A program made the translations under genes and the position numbers. DNA of 64,000 bases, from positions 372,001-436,000 of the forward strand of contig NZ_JALJEJ010000001.1 in NCBI RefSeq assembly GCF_022953055.1, given 5' to 3'. Source of the DNA: Mucilaginibacter straminoryzae. Lineage in GTDB: Bacteria > Bacteroidota > Bacteroidia > Sphingobacteriales > Sphingobacteriaceae. This document shows, piece after piece, positions 8,698-16,788 of the stretch. The notes below the pieces were generated by a model. It saw nothing but the letters and a program-made list of their open reading frames with translations, made no database searches and had not been told where the DNA came from. Each line of letters starts with the position of its first letter. The stretch's first letter is position 1.

Positions 8698-10350
8698 ATG
8701 CAAAGGAGAAAAGTTTTAAAGCTCATTACAACTGGTCTGTCAGCCGTAGGCGTATCACGTGTTCGCGGAGCAAATATCATTGGCAATGCCCTGCTCGATG
8801 CGCCTGTCGGTCCGTTCAAACCTACCTGGACCTCATTAGCTAACTACCAGGTTCCGGAATGGTTCCGGAATGCGAAGTTTGGCATGTGGGCGCACTGGGG
8901 GCCGCAATGCCAGCCAGAATATGGCGACTGGTATGCAAGGGGCATGTATCAGGAAGGAAGCGACCAGTATAAATACCACTGTAAGAAATACGGTCACCCT
9001 TCAAAGTTTGGCTTTAAAGATGTGATTCACGAGTGGAAAGCCGAAAACTGGAATCCGGAGGAATTGGTATCCCTTTATAAAAATGCAGGCGCGAAATATT
9101 TTATGGCACTGGCCAACCATCATGATAACTTCGACCTGTACAACAGCAAATACCAGCCATGGAACTCCACCAAAATGGGCCCGAAAAAAGACCTGATCGG
9201 TGGTTGGGCAAAAGCTGCCAAAAATAACGACCTACCGTTTGGCGTGAGCGTGCATGCCGCGCACGCGTGGAGCTGGTTTGAAACTGCCCAGCGTTCAGAT
9301 AAAAATGGGCCTTTAGCGGGGGTGCCTTACGACGGTAAACTAACTAAGGCGGAGGGTGCCGGGAAATGGTGGAATGGCTACGATCCGCAAGACCTTTACG
9401 CCCAAAACCACCCCTTAAGCGAAAATAGTCTTGATAATGGCATGATCCACCGTCAATGGGCATGGGGTAATGGCGTTACGCCGCCGAGTAAGGCCTATTG
9501 CGAAAAATTCTATAACCGTACCATAGAACTGATTGACCGTTATAACCCGGAGCTGATTTACTTTGACGATACTGTTTTGCCGCTTTGGCCCGTTAGTGAT
9601 GCAGGGCTTCGTATTGCGTCTCATTTATACAACAAAAGCATTAAAGAACATGGGCATTTAAGGGCGGTTATTTACGGTAAGATACTGGACGAACAGCAAA
9701 GAAAATGCATGGTTTGGGATATAGAACGCGGGCAAAGTAATGAGATTGAACCGCTGCCATGGCAAACAGATACCTGCATAGGCGGCTGGCATTATGACCG
9801 CCGTATTTACGACAATAACGAGTATAAAAGCGCAAAAACCGTAGTACATACCTTACTGGATGTAGTAAGTAAAAATGGCAACCTATTGCTGAATATCCCT
9901 GTACGCGGCGACGGCACCATTGATGAAAAGGAACGCGCCGTAGTGGAAGGTATAACCGCCTGGATGAAGATTAACAGTGAAGCCATTTACGATACCCGCC
10001 CGTGGCAAACATTTGGCGAAGGGCCGGCTATTGAATCTGCGGCACCGCTAAGTGCACAGGGCTTTAACGAAGGTAAAGGCAAGCCGTTCACTTCAGAGGA
10101 TATTAGGTTCACCCAAAAAGGAAAAACGCTGTATGCGGCTATGCTTGGCTGGCCAACTAACGGTATGGCAACAATTAAGAAGCTTGCTGCAAGCGCTTCG
10201 GCAGGTAAAATAGCTTCTGTAACGCTGTTAGGGCACCATCAGCAATTAACCTTTCAACAGGGGAATGAAGGGCTGCAAATAACCCTGCCGCAGGAAGCGC
10301 CGTGCCAAAATGCTTTTGTATTTAAAATACAAGGGGCAGTAAAATCCTGA
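8698..10350 (+). CDS. GH29 alpha-L-fucosidase
   Basis: A 550-residue glycoside hydrolase family 29 enzyme, which releases alpha-linked L-fucose by a retaining mechanism. The N-terminal region shows WFRNAKFGMWAHWGPQ, AKYFMALANHHDNFDLY and VSVHAAHAW, classic for the family barrel. The nucleophile is probably Asp290 in ELIYFDDT, the position of the WFDG nucleophile in other members. A C-terminal beta-sandwich starts around residue 450. The N-terminus QRRKVLK with a following hydrophobic stretch resembles a twin-arginine signal, so export by Tat is likely. It lies 102 bases after susD in the same direction and is followed by a fucose permease gene, which supports a fucose-releasing role. Confidence 0.93.
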   Translation: MQRRKVLKLITTGLSAVGVSRVRGANIIGNALLDAPVGPFKPTWTSLANYQVPEWFRNAKFGMWAHWGPQCQPEYGDWYARGMYQEGSDQYKYHCKKYGHPSKFGFKDVIHEWKAENWNPEELVSLYKNAGAKYFMALANHHDNFDLYNSKYQPWNSTKMGPKKDLIGGWAKAAKNNDLPFGVSVHAAHAWSWFETAQRSDKNGPLAGVPYDGKLTKAEGAGKWWNGYDPQDLYAQNHPLSENSLDNGMIHRQWAWGNGVTPPSKAYCEKFYNRTIELIDRYNPELIYFDDTVLPLWPVSDAGLRIASHLYNKSIKEHGHLRAVIYGKILDEQQRKCMVWDIERGQSNEIEPLPWQTDTCIGGWHYDRRIYDNNEYKSAKTVVHTLLDVVSKNGNLLLNIPVRGDGTIDEKERAVVEGITAWMKINSEAIYDTRPWQTFGEGPAIESAAPLSAQGFNEGKGKPFTSEDIRFTQKGKTLYAAMLGWPTNGMATIKKLAASASAGKIASVTLLGHHQQLTFQQGNEGLQITLPQEAPCQNAFVFKIQGAVKS

Positions 10351-10387
10351 TCGGCCAAGTAAAATACCAGCATATTTGATATATTAA

Positions 10388-11662
10388 ATGAAAAAGACAA
10401 CACTCCCCATTATTCTGCTAACTACCCTGTTCTTTTTATGGGGATTTGCGCACAACCTGGACCCGATCCTGATTCCGCACCTGAAGCGTTCATTTACCTT
10501 AAGCACCGTGCAGGCTACCCTGGTAGATTCGGCAGTATTCATCGCCTACTTCATTATGGCGCTGCCTGCCGGTTTCCTGATCCGGAAATATGGCTACAAA
10601 GGCGGCATCATTACCGGGCTGATCATATTTGCAGCGGGTTGTTTCCTGTTTATCCCGGCGGCCAATACCCAGCAGTACATGTTTTTCCTGGTGGCCTTGT
10701 TCATTATTGCTTGCGGCCTTACCACGTTGGAAACGGCTGCTAACCCTTACATGACGGTTATTGGCGACCCGGAGACAGCCTCTACAAGGTTAAATTTTGC
10801 GCAATCTTTTAACGGACTGGCGACAACGCTGGCGCCTATCATCGGTGCAAAGGTCATCCTGACGAAGACCTATTCTGATAATGTACTCAACGCCATGACG
10901 CCTGTTGCCCGTAAAGCGGCATTGGCTGCAGAGGCTTCTTCGGTAAAGATGCCTTATTTTATTCTCGGGGTGATACTGGTTGTTATTGCTATCTGTTTTT
11001 ATTTTTCAAAGTTGCCCGTGATTACCCACAAGGCAGATAACGATGAAAAACGAAGTGCACATATCTTCCAAGTATTGCGGTATAAACATGTTTCATGGGG
11101 AGTAGCGGCACAGTTTTTCTACGTTGGGGCGCAGGTTTGTGTGTTCAGTTTGTTTATTTTATATGCCACCACCTCGGCTAAGATCTCAGAGGTACAGGCT
11201 GCTTATTACCTTAGCGCGGGTGGCTTCGCTTTCCTTACCGGCCGTTTTATTGGTACAGCGTTAATGAAGTTCATTGCGGCAGAAAAGCTGTTATGCCTCT
11301 ATGCTGCCATTAACGTGATACTTTGTGCCGGTGCAATATGGTGCCATGGCCTGGTGACGGTTTACATTGTGATTGCGATCTGCTTCTTCATGTCGATCAT
11401 GTTTCCTACCATTTTTGCGCTGGGTATCCGCGACCTGGGCGCTGATACTGAATTTGGCAGTAGCCTCATCATCATGTCTATTGTTGGCGGTGCCATCATC
11501 CCGCGATTTTTCGGTTACCTGAGCGACCAGACCGGAAATGTTCAGAACGGCTATTTTATACCGCTGGCCTGCTTTGTAGTAGTGATGCTTTTCGGATTAA
11601 CAGGCCATAAGGTGATCAGGAAAGCGGGAATTAAAGAACTGCCGGTTTCTAACGTGTATTAA
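10388..11662 (+). CDS. fucP: FucP-type L-fucose:H+ symporter (MFS)
   Basis: A 424-residue, 12-helix major facilitator of the FucP family (sugar/H+ symporters of the inner membrane). Early motifs fit: LFFLWGFAHNLDPILIPHLK in helix 1, LIRKYGYKGGII, and ACGLTTLETAANPYMTVIGDPETASTRLNFAQSFNGLA, split across helix 4-5. It would bring free fucose released by the GH29/GH95 enzymes into the cytoplasm. Other substrates of this family (glucose/galactose, GlcNAc) are possible, but the context of two fucosidases and a mutarotase makes fucose most likely. It starts 37 bases after the GH29 stop. Confidence 0.88.
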   Translation: MKKTTLPIILLTTLFFLWGFAHNLDPILIPHLKRSFTLSTVQATLVDSAVFIAYFIMALPAGFLIRKYGYKGGIITGLIIFAAGCFLFIPAANTQQYMFFLVALFIIACGLTTLETAANPYMTVIGDPETASTRLNFAQSFNGLATTLAPIIGAKVILTKTYSDNVLNAMTPVARKAALAAEASSVKMPYFILGVILVVIAICFYFSKLPVITHKADNDEKRSAHIFQVLRYKHVSWGVAAQFFYVGAQVCVFSLFILYATTSAKISEVQAAYYLSAGGFAFLTGRFIGTALMKFIAAEKLLCLYAAINVILCAGAIWCHGLVTVYIVIAICFFMSIMFPTIFALGIRDLGADTEFGSSLIIMSIVGGAIIPRFFGYLSDQTGNVQNGYFIPLACFVVVMLFGLTGHKVIRKAGIKELPVSNVY

Positions 11663-11777
11663 GCTTTGAAGGCACGTCGGCTGTTAGTGGAATGTGGCTT
11701 CAGAAATGATCTACCCGAACAATATTTCGTAAACGGGAAGAAGTAATTAAGCCCAAAGATTTATAACGATTAATTAT

Positions 11778-12134
11778 ATGAAAAAATATTGTTTGGCACT
11801 TGACCTGGTGGATGATCCGGTATTGATTGCCGAATATGAAAATTGGCACAAAGCCGGCAACGGTTGGGCTGAGATTAATGCCAGCATTAAAGACGCCGGT
11901 GTGCTTCAGATGGAGATTTACCGTACCGGCAATCGTCTTTTTATGATTATGGAGACGGAAGACTGGTTTGATTTTGATAAGAAAGCAGAACAGGATTATA
12001 ACAACCCCAAAGTGCAGGAATGGGAGCAGCTGATGTGGAAATTTCAGCAACCGCTCCCATGGGCAGGTGAAGGTGAAAAGTGGGTTCTGATGGATCAGAT
12101 TTTCGTTTTGAACCCAAGTGTCATCCAACCCTAA
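11778..12134 (+). CDS. RhaM-type L-rhamnose/L-fucose mutarotase
   Basis: A 118-residue protein of the RhaM (DUF718) family, which interconverts alpha and beta anomers of 6-deoxy sugars. Visible family motifs are CLALDLVDDP near the start, EYENWHKAGNGW, AGVLQMEIYRTGNRLFMIME and EWEQLMWKFQQPLPWAGEGEKW. The adjacent FucP and fucosidases suggest L-fucose rather than rhamnose as substrate, as shown for some Xanthomonas members; this is inference. The gene ends five bases before the stop of the convergent GH95 gene. The 115-base gap from the permease contains nothing notable. Confidence 0.88.
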   Translation: MKKYCLALDLVDDPVLIAEYENWHKAGNGWAEINASIKDAGVLQMEIYRTGNRLFMIMETEDWFDFDKKAEQDYNNPKVQEWEQLMWKFQQPLPWAGEGEKWVLMDQIFVLNPSVIQP

Positions 12135-12139
12135 AACCT

Positions 12140-14635
12140 TTAATAAAGTTGGTAGGTGGTGTTTTTCTTAGCCACGAAAGAAATAAGGTAGCCGTTTTTA
12201 GAAGCGACATACTTGGCGGTTACCCCTTTTACCTTAACCGGCGTTAGCGTACGGATGTGTACCATGCCACCTTTTTCTGCGTAAATACTGCTTGTTTTTA
12301 ACTTTCCGTTCTGCCAGTTCATAGAAACTGTAAATGCACCTCTTGCCTTTAAGCCGGATACATTTCCGCTTGCCCATGCTTTAGGCAATGCGGGCAACAA
12401 TTGTAGTTCGCCCAGGTGGCTTTGCAGCAGCATTTCCGTCATGCCGGATACAGCGCCGAAGTTGCCATCGATCTGGAATGGCGGGTGCGCATCGAACAAG
12501 TTGGGGTAGAGGCCACCACCTTTAGAAACGCTCAGGTCGCGCATTAAATCGCGCAGCAGCTTATAGGCATGGTCGCCATCCAGTAACCTTGCCCAGAAAT
12601 TGATCTTCCAGGCTAAACTCCAGCCGGTACCTGCGTCGCCGCGTAGTTCAAGCGTTTTGCGGGCAGCATCGGCGTATGCCGGATTAGTAAGCGGAGATAT
12701 TTCCCTGCCCGGGTGTAAGCCGAATAACTGGCTCACGTGGCGATGATGCGGATCAACATCTTCCCAGTCTTTGTACCATTCCTGCAGGTTGCCTTTATGG
12801 CCTATATGTAGCGGATAAAGCTTAGCCAACTTCGCTTTAAGCATGTTACGGAAAGCAACATCGGTATTCAATGCTTCGGAAGCTTCGATACAGTTACGGA
12901 AATGATCACGGATGATAGACATATCCATGGTCGTAGCAATGGAGGTATTGCCTGGTTTGCCATGGTCGTCAATAAACTCGTTTTCTGGTGAAAAAGACGG
13001 TGATGTGATCAGGTAGCCGTTCTTATCCTCGATCAGGAAATCTACCAGGAACTCGGCAGCACCTTTCATAATGGGGTAAGACTGTTTCAGGAATGCTTCA
13101 TCCTTAGTAAATAAATAATGTTCGAACAGGTGCCTGCACAACCATGGCGCGCCCATATACCAGTTTGCCCACTTAGGTTCGCCTTTACCCAAATCGCCAA
13201 CCGGGTTGGATATTGCCCAGATGTCTGTGTTATGATGGGCTACCCAGCCGTGCATGTGATAAAAGTCTTCTGCGGTTGCTTTGCCCGTTACCGATAGTTC
13301 TTTAATAAAGGCAAAAAGCGGGTATTCCAGTTCCTGCAGGTTGGTTGTCGCCGCAGGCCAGTAGTTCATTTGCGTATTGATATTAATAGTGAAGTTTGAA
13401 CTCCATGGTGCCCTTAATTTATTATTCCAGATGCCCTGTAAATTAGCAGGCGGCCCACCCGGACGGGACGAGCTGATAAGCAGGTAGCGGCCATATTGGT
13501 AAAACAACGTTTCCAGCTCGGGGTCTTTAGCACCATTGCTAAAAGCAAGCAGCCTTTGGTCGGTAGGCAGTTCCGGCTCGGTTCCGGTAGTTTTACCCAG
13601 ATCAATATTAACCCGGTTGAATAGCTGGGTATAATCTTTCAGGTGGTCTGCGTAAAGCTGCTGCCAGCTTTTTTGCATCACGGTGTTCATTTCAGTATTG
13701 CAAATGGCAACCTCGTCACGGCCATCGCTATCGGGGCATTTATCATAGCCGTTAAAGCTGGTCGCCGCGCAGATAAATAACGTTACCTCGTCGGCATTTT
13801 TTACAGTCAACCCATCTTTGTTGGCACTTACCGTGCCATTTTTAGCCACTGCTTTAACCCGTAAAGCGGCACGCATACCTTTGCAATTGCTACTGTCGGC
13901 ATATTTTACGGGTTCTTTATTGTAATCGACATAGTTAGGATCTACCTGCGATGGGGCTTTAGCCTTCAACAATAGGCCATTTTGGCTCGCTGCTTCAACT
14001 ACATATTTTACCTGGCTGTTTAAGCTGGCACTGAAGCTTATTTTCCCGGGACGGTCTGCCGTTAAATGAACAACAATGGCTTTGCCGGGGAATGTGGCAA
14101 TGATCTCCCTCTTATAATTTACGCCCGCCGCCTGGAATGTAACGGTTGCAATACTTTTAGCTACAGAAAGGGTACGCTTGTAGTTGGTATAATAAGAAGA
14201 GCCAACCTCCTGCGATAGATGAAGATCTGCCAGGGGAAGATAGGATTGTGTATATACACCCTGCATCTTTTTCACCGCTTCGGTAGCGCCGTCATAATCT
14301 TCTTTTGATAATGCTTTACGAGTTTCTGCCAATGCATTCGCTGCATTGGGGTTAATGCCGCGTGTTACCGGTCCGCCGCTCCAGAACGTTGATTCATTAA
14401 GTTGCAGTAATTCTTTGTCGGGGTTACCGTAGATCATCGCACCTACCCGGCCATTGCCTACCGGCAGGGCTTCTGTCCATACCGAAGCCGGTTTGTTATA
14501 CCATAGTGTCAGCTTGTCCTGCGCATTTGCTGTACGTACACTGCTTAGCGTTAAGCTGGCGCAAAGCAATAATAGCAAAGGAGCAACAGGGGCAAAAAGC
14601 TGCTCCTTCCTTTTTTTTGTATAAAATTTTAGCAT
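12140..14635 (-). CDS. GH95 alpha-L-fucosidase
   Basis: An inverting GH95 fucosidase of 831 residues from the chosen start. An open frame extends 33 codons further upstream, but ATG at 14633-14635 begins a proper signal peptide (MLKFYTKKRKEQLF then a long leucine-rich core ending TANAQ). Order: N-terminal beta-sandwich (LWYNKPASVWTEALPVGNGRVGAM), (alpha/alpha)6 barrel, C-terminal beta domain. The catalytic set known from Bifidobacterium AfcA is present at matching spacing: Asn418 and Asn420 in NININTQMNYW, Glu551 in FSPENEF and Asp723 in FQIDGNFG. Typical substrate is alpha-1,2-linked fucose, as in xyloglucan side chains, but L-galactose activity is known in the family. It has its own putative promoter and follows the terminator of the GH97 operon. 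Confidence 0.95.
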   Translation of the reverse strand: MLKFYTKKRKEQLFAPVAPLLLLLCASLTLSSVRTANAQDKLTLWYNKPASVWTEALPVGNGRVGAMIYGNPDKELLQLNESTFWSGGPVTRGINPNAANALAETRKALSKEDYDGATEAVKKMQGVYTQSYLPLADLHLSQEVGSSYYTNYKRTLSVAKSIATVTFQAAGVNYKREIIATFPGKAIVVHLTADRPGKISFSASLNSQVKYVVEAASQNGLLLKAKAPSQVDPNYVDYNKEPVKYADSSNCKGMRAALRVKAVAKNGTVSANKDGLTVKNADEVTLFICAATSFNGYDKCPDSDGRDEVAICNTEMNTVMQKSWQQLYADHLKDYTQLFNRVNIDLGKTTGTEPELPTDQRLLAFSNGAKDPELETLFYQYGRYLLISSSRPGGPPANLQGIWNNKLRAPWSSNFTININTQMNYWPAATTNLQELEYPLFAFIKELSVTGKATAEDFYHMHGWVAHHNTDIWAISNPVGDLGKGEPKWANWYMGAPWLCRHLFEHYLFTKDEAFLKQSYPIMKGAAEFLVDFLIEDKNGYLITSPSFSPENEFIDDHGKPGNTSIATTMDMSIIRDHFRNCIEASEALNTDVAFRNMLKAKLAKLYPLHIGHKGNLQEWYKDWEDVDPHHRHVSQLFGLHPGREISPLTNPAYADAARKTLELRGDAGTGWSLAWKINFWARLLDGDHAYKLLRDLMRDLSVSKGGGLYPNLFDAHPPFQIDGNFGAVSGMTEMLLQSHLGELQLLPALPKAWASGNVSGLKARGAFTVSMNWQNGKLKTSSIYAEKGGMVHIRTLTPVKVKGVTAKYVASKNGYLISFVAKKNTTYQLY

Positions 14636-14665
14636 GAAAGTTTTATTGGTATTCTGTAAATATCT

Positions 14666-14673
14666 CAAAAGTA
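14666..14673 (-). promoter_or_regulatory. -7 promoter element for GH95 gene
   Basis: TACTTTTG on the - strand, 30 bases upstream of the start codon, matches TAnnTTTG. No convincing TTTG is seen at the -33 distance, so this is a half-supported promoter. Confidence 0.4.
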
Positions 14674-14732
14674 TTGACTGTGTTAAAGGTAAGTTTGATA
14701 ATATCCGACCTTTTTTTTCACAGAACCGACAC

Positions 14733-14772
14733 AAAAAAGCCTCGGCCTGCTTGCATAGCAGTTGCCGAAGCT
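14733..14772 (-). terminator. Intrinsic terminator of the GH43-GH43-GH97 operon
   Basis: On the - strand AGCTTCGGC (14764-14772) pairs with GCCGAGGCT (14738-14746) over nine positions with one G-U pair, with a short inner AGC/GCT pair in the loop, followed by TTTTTT. It lies just after the GH97 stop and separates that operon from GH95. Confidence 0.8.
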
Positions 14773-14805
14773 CAAGTAATTTAATCTGGATTGTTCATGT
14801 GTATC

Positions 14806-16755
14806 TTATTCGACTACGCAGACAAATCCTCCGCGGGGCAAACAGCTGACCTGTACTTTCTGGCCTTTACTTAATGATTTTGTTTCCGCCTTGAAAGATT
14901 TATCGTTTTCGCCGTCTTGAATGATGCTGATTCTAGCTGTTTTTTGTGTGATGAAGTCGAGGTTAAATTCCAGTGTTTTCGCCGTATCCTGTCCGTTCAA
15001 ACCGCCGATATACCACTTGCTGCCTTTTCGTCTGGCAATCACTACATGGTCACCGGGATAGCCGTTTAAAAGTTTGGTTTCATCCCAGGCAACAGGCACT
15101 GTTTTAAGAAAGTTCAGCGGTGCTTCCGGCAGTGCGTAATACGCTTCAGGCCTGTCGGCGAAGTGCTGCAAACCTGATTCAAATACAACGGAGAGTGCCA
15201 ATTCGTGCCCGTAAGAAGTGATGTGCGGGTGCTGGCTGTTAGAGAAAGTTACCGGGGTATAATCCATGGAGCCAACTACATTACGGGTAAACGGCAATGT
15301 GGTGTTATGCGCAGCGGCCTTATTGGTCATCACATCTTTATTGTTATACCATTCGGCACCATAAACAGCTTCCACCGTCATTAGATTGGGGTATGTGCGC
15401 GACCAGCCGCGTGGAATGGTGGCACCATGGAAATCGACCATCAAATGATGGTCAGCAGCGTCTTTCAAAATGTCGAGGTAGAGCTTCATCATGTCCTGCT
15501 GATCGCCGGCAAAGAAATCTACCTTCACCCCGTAAACGCCTATTTTGTTGAGCCAATCAAACTCTTTAACCCGTTTCTCCCGCTCACGGATCCTGTCGTA
15601 TGGGGTAGCATCTGCCCATCCGGTTGTGCCGGAGTTATACCACATCAGCGGCTTAATTCCTTTAGATTTTGCATACTTAACGGCATCTTCCAGGTTACCG
15701 CCGTTAGTCATGGCATCCCATTCCCAATCAATCAGCACATAGGGCCAGCCCATGTTTTTCGCCAGGTCTACGTATTCAACTACTTTCTTGTAATCCTTAG
15801 ATCCGTGATTGTTTGCCCAATAGATCCAGGATACGGCACCAGGCTTAATCCAGTCGGTGTTTTTAATTTTTCCGGGTTCACTCACATCAGTAATGAGGGT
15901 GGACTGTACTATGGTGGCCAGCGAGCCGATGATTATGGTATGCCATTGCGATGTCCATGGAAGCGGCGCAACGTCACCCTGTTGCTGAAAATCCTTTCTC
16001 GGTTCGGGGTAGGTAACTTTATAGCTATTCAGGTCGTTGTTGTTGGTAAGCCTTGCAGCGCAGTTCACTTCGCTATTTGCAGCTTCAGAGATCAGGTACC
16101 AAACGGGTAACTCATTTGCTTTAAAAAGCGCAGGGTAGGCCCATTGCTGTCCTTTTGTGCCCTTTCCGGTAGTGTTGTACGGGTAGAAGTCTTCATAAGA
16201 GGGATCATATGCCTGCATCCACCGGCCTGTTTTTGCGGGGATGTTGTAGGTGGTGTACTCATCCTTCACATTAACCGGTTGGGCAGACCATTTCGGTAGC
16301 TGGTACCTGAAAGCGATGCCATCATTATAAACACGGAAGATTACATTAATTTGCTTGCCGACTGCGTTAAGGAAAGCGAACGTACTTTCGTTTGCGGCAT
16401 TTGAGCAGGCTTTACGTTTGCCGGTGAGCATTTCATAACGGGTAGTTACACCTCTGATTGCCCCGCCGGTTTTCAGCTTCATGTTGCTGAATTGTTCATC
16501 AGCGGTGGAAAGCCCCAGTTTGCTCCCACTCATCAACGGTTTAAACTTTCCCTGCGTTTTGTAGTAAACAGCAAAACGGGCAGACGCGGCAGAATCATTT
16601 CCAGCCTGGTAATGATTCTCTAAAACCAGTTTGATGTTCCCGTTCGGCGAGGTAACCGAATACGTTTGCTTTGTTTGTGAATAGGCAGGCGTGTAGCCTA
16701 ACGAGCTGATGGCACAAAAAGTAAGGAGCTGAATACGTTTAATCAATGGATGCAT
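14806..16755 (-). CDS. GH97 alpha-glycosidase, retaining type
   Basis: A 649-residue GH97 enzyme, close to the usual ~650-720. Signal peptide (MHPLIKRIQLLTFCAIS ... YSQ), N-terminal beta-super-sandwich (about 30-300), barrel (about 300-580) and a C-terminal beta domain. GH97 has two mechanistic branches: inverting SusB-type alpha-glucosidases and retaining alpha-galactosidases. Here Asp413 in GVKVDF is present and Glu462 in TVEAVYG follows at about the right distance, matching the retaining nucleophile/acid-base pattern of the alpha-galactosidase branch. So alpha-galactosidase (or related) is favoured over alpha-glucosidase; the sugar is inferred. The gene starts 33 bases after the GH43 stop. 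Confidence 0.9.
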   Translation of the reverse strand: MHPLIKRIQLLTFCAISSLGYTPAYSQTKQTYSVTSPNGNIKLVLENHYQAGNDSAASARFAVYYKTQGKFKPLMSGSKLGLSTADEQFSNMKLKTGGAIRGVTTRYEMLTGKRKACSNAANESTFAFLNAVGKQINVIFRVYNDGIAFRYQLPKWSAQPVNVKDEYTTYNIPAKTGRWMQAYDPSYEDFYPYNTTGKGTKGQQWAYPALFKANELPVWYLISEAANSEVNCAARLTNNNDLNSYKVTYPEPRKDFQQQGDVAPLPWTSQWHTIIIGSLATIVQSTLITDVSEPGKIKNTDWIKPGAVSWIYWANNHGSKDYKKVVEYVDLAKNMGWPYVLIDWEWDAMTNGGNLEDAVKYAKSKGIKPLMWYNSGTTGWADATPYDRIREREKRVKEFDWLNKIGVYGVKVDFFAGDQQDMMKLYLDILKDAADHHLMVDFHGATIPRGWSRTYPNLMTVEAVYGAEWYNNKDVMTNKAAAHNTTLPFTRNVVGSMDYTPVTFSNSQHPHITSYGHELALSVVFESGLQHFADRPEAYYALPEAPLNFLKTVPVAWDETKLLNGYPGDHVVIARRKGSKWYIGGLNGQDTAKTLEFNLDFITQKTARISIIQDGENDKSFKAETKSLSKGQKVQVSCLPRGGFVCVVE

Positions 16756-16788
16756 AGGGTGTATATCCTTTTTTCAAAAGTTTTATAG

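Noticed and set aside
15427..16110. 227-codon open frame on the + strand inside the GH97 gene
   Set aside because: It lies wholly antisense to a clearly conserved enzyme and its translation has no domain; a shadow of GC-skewed codons.
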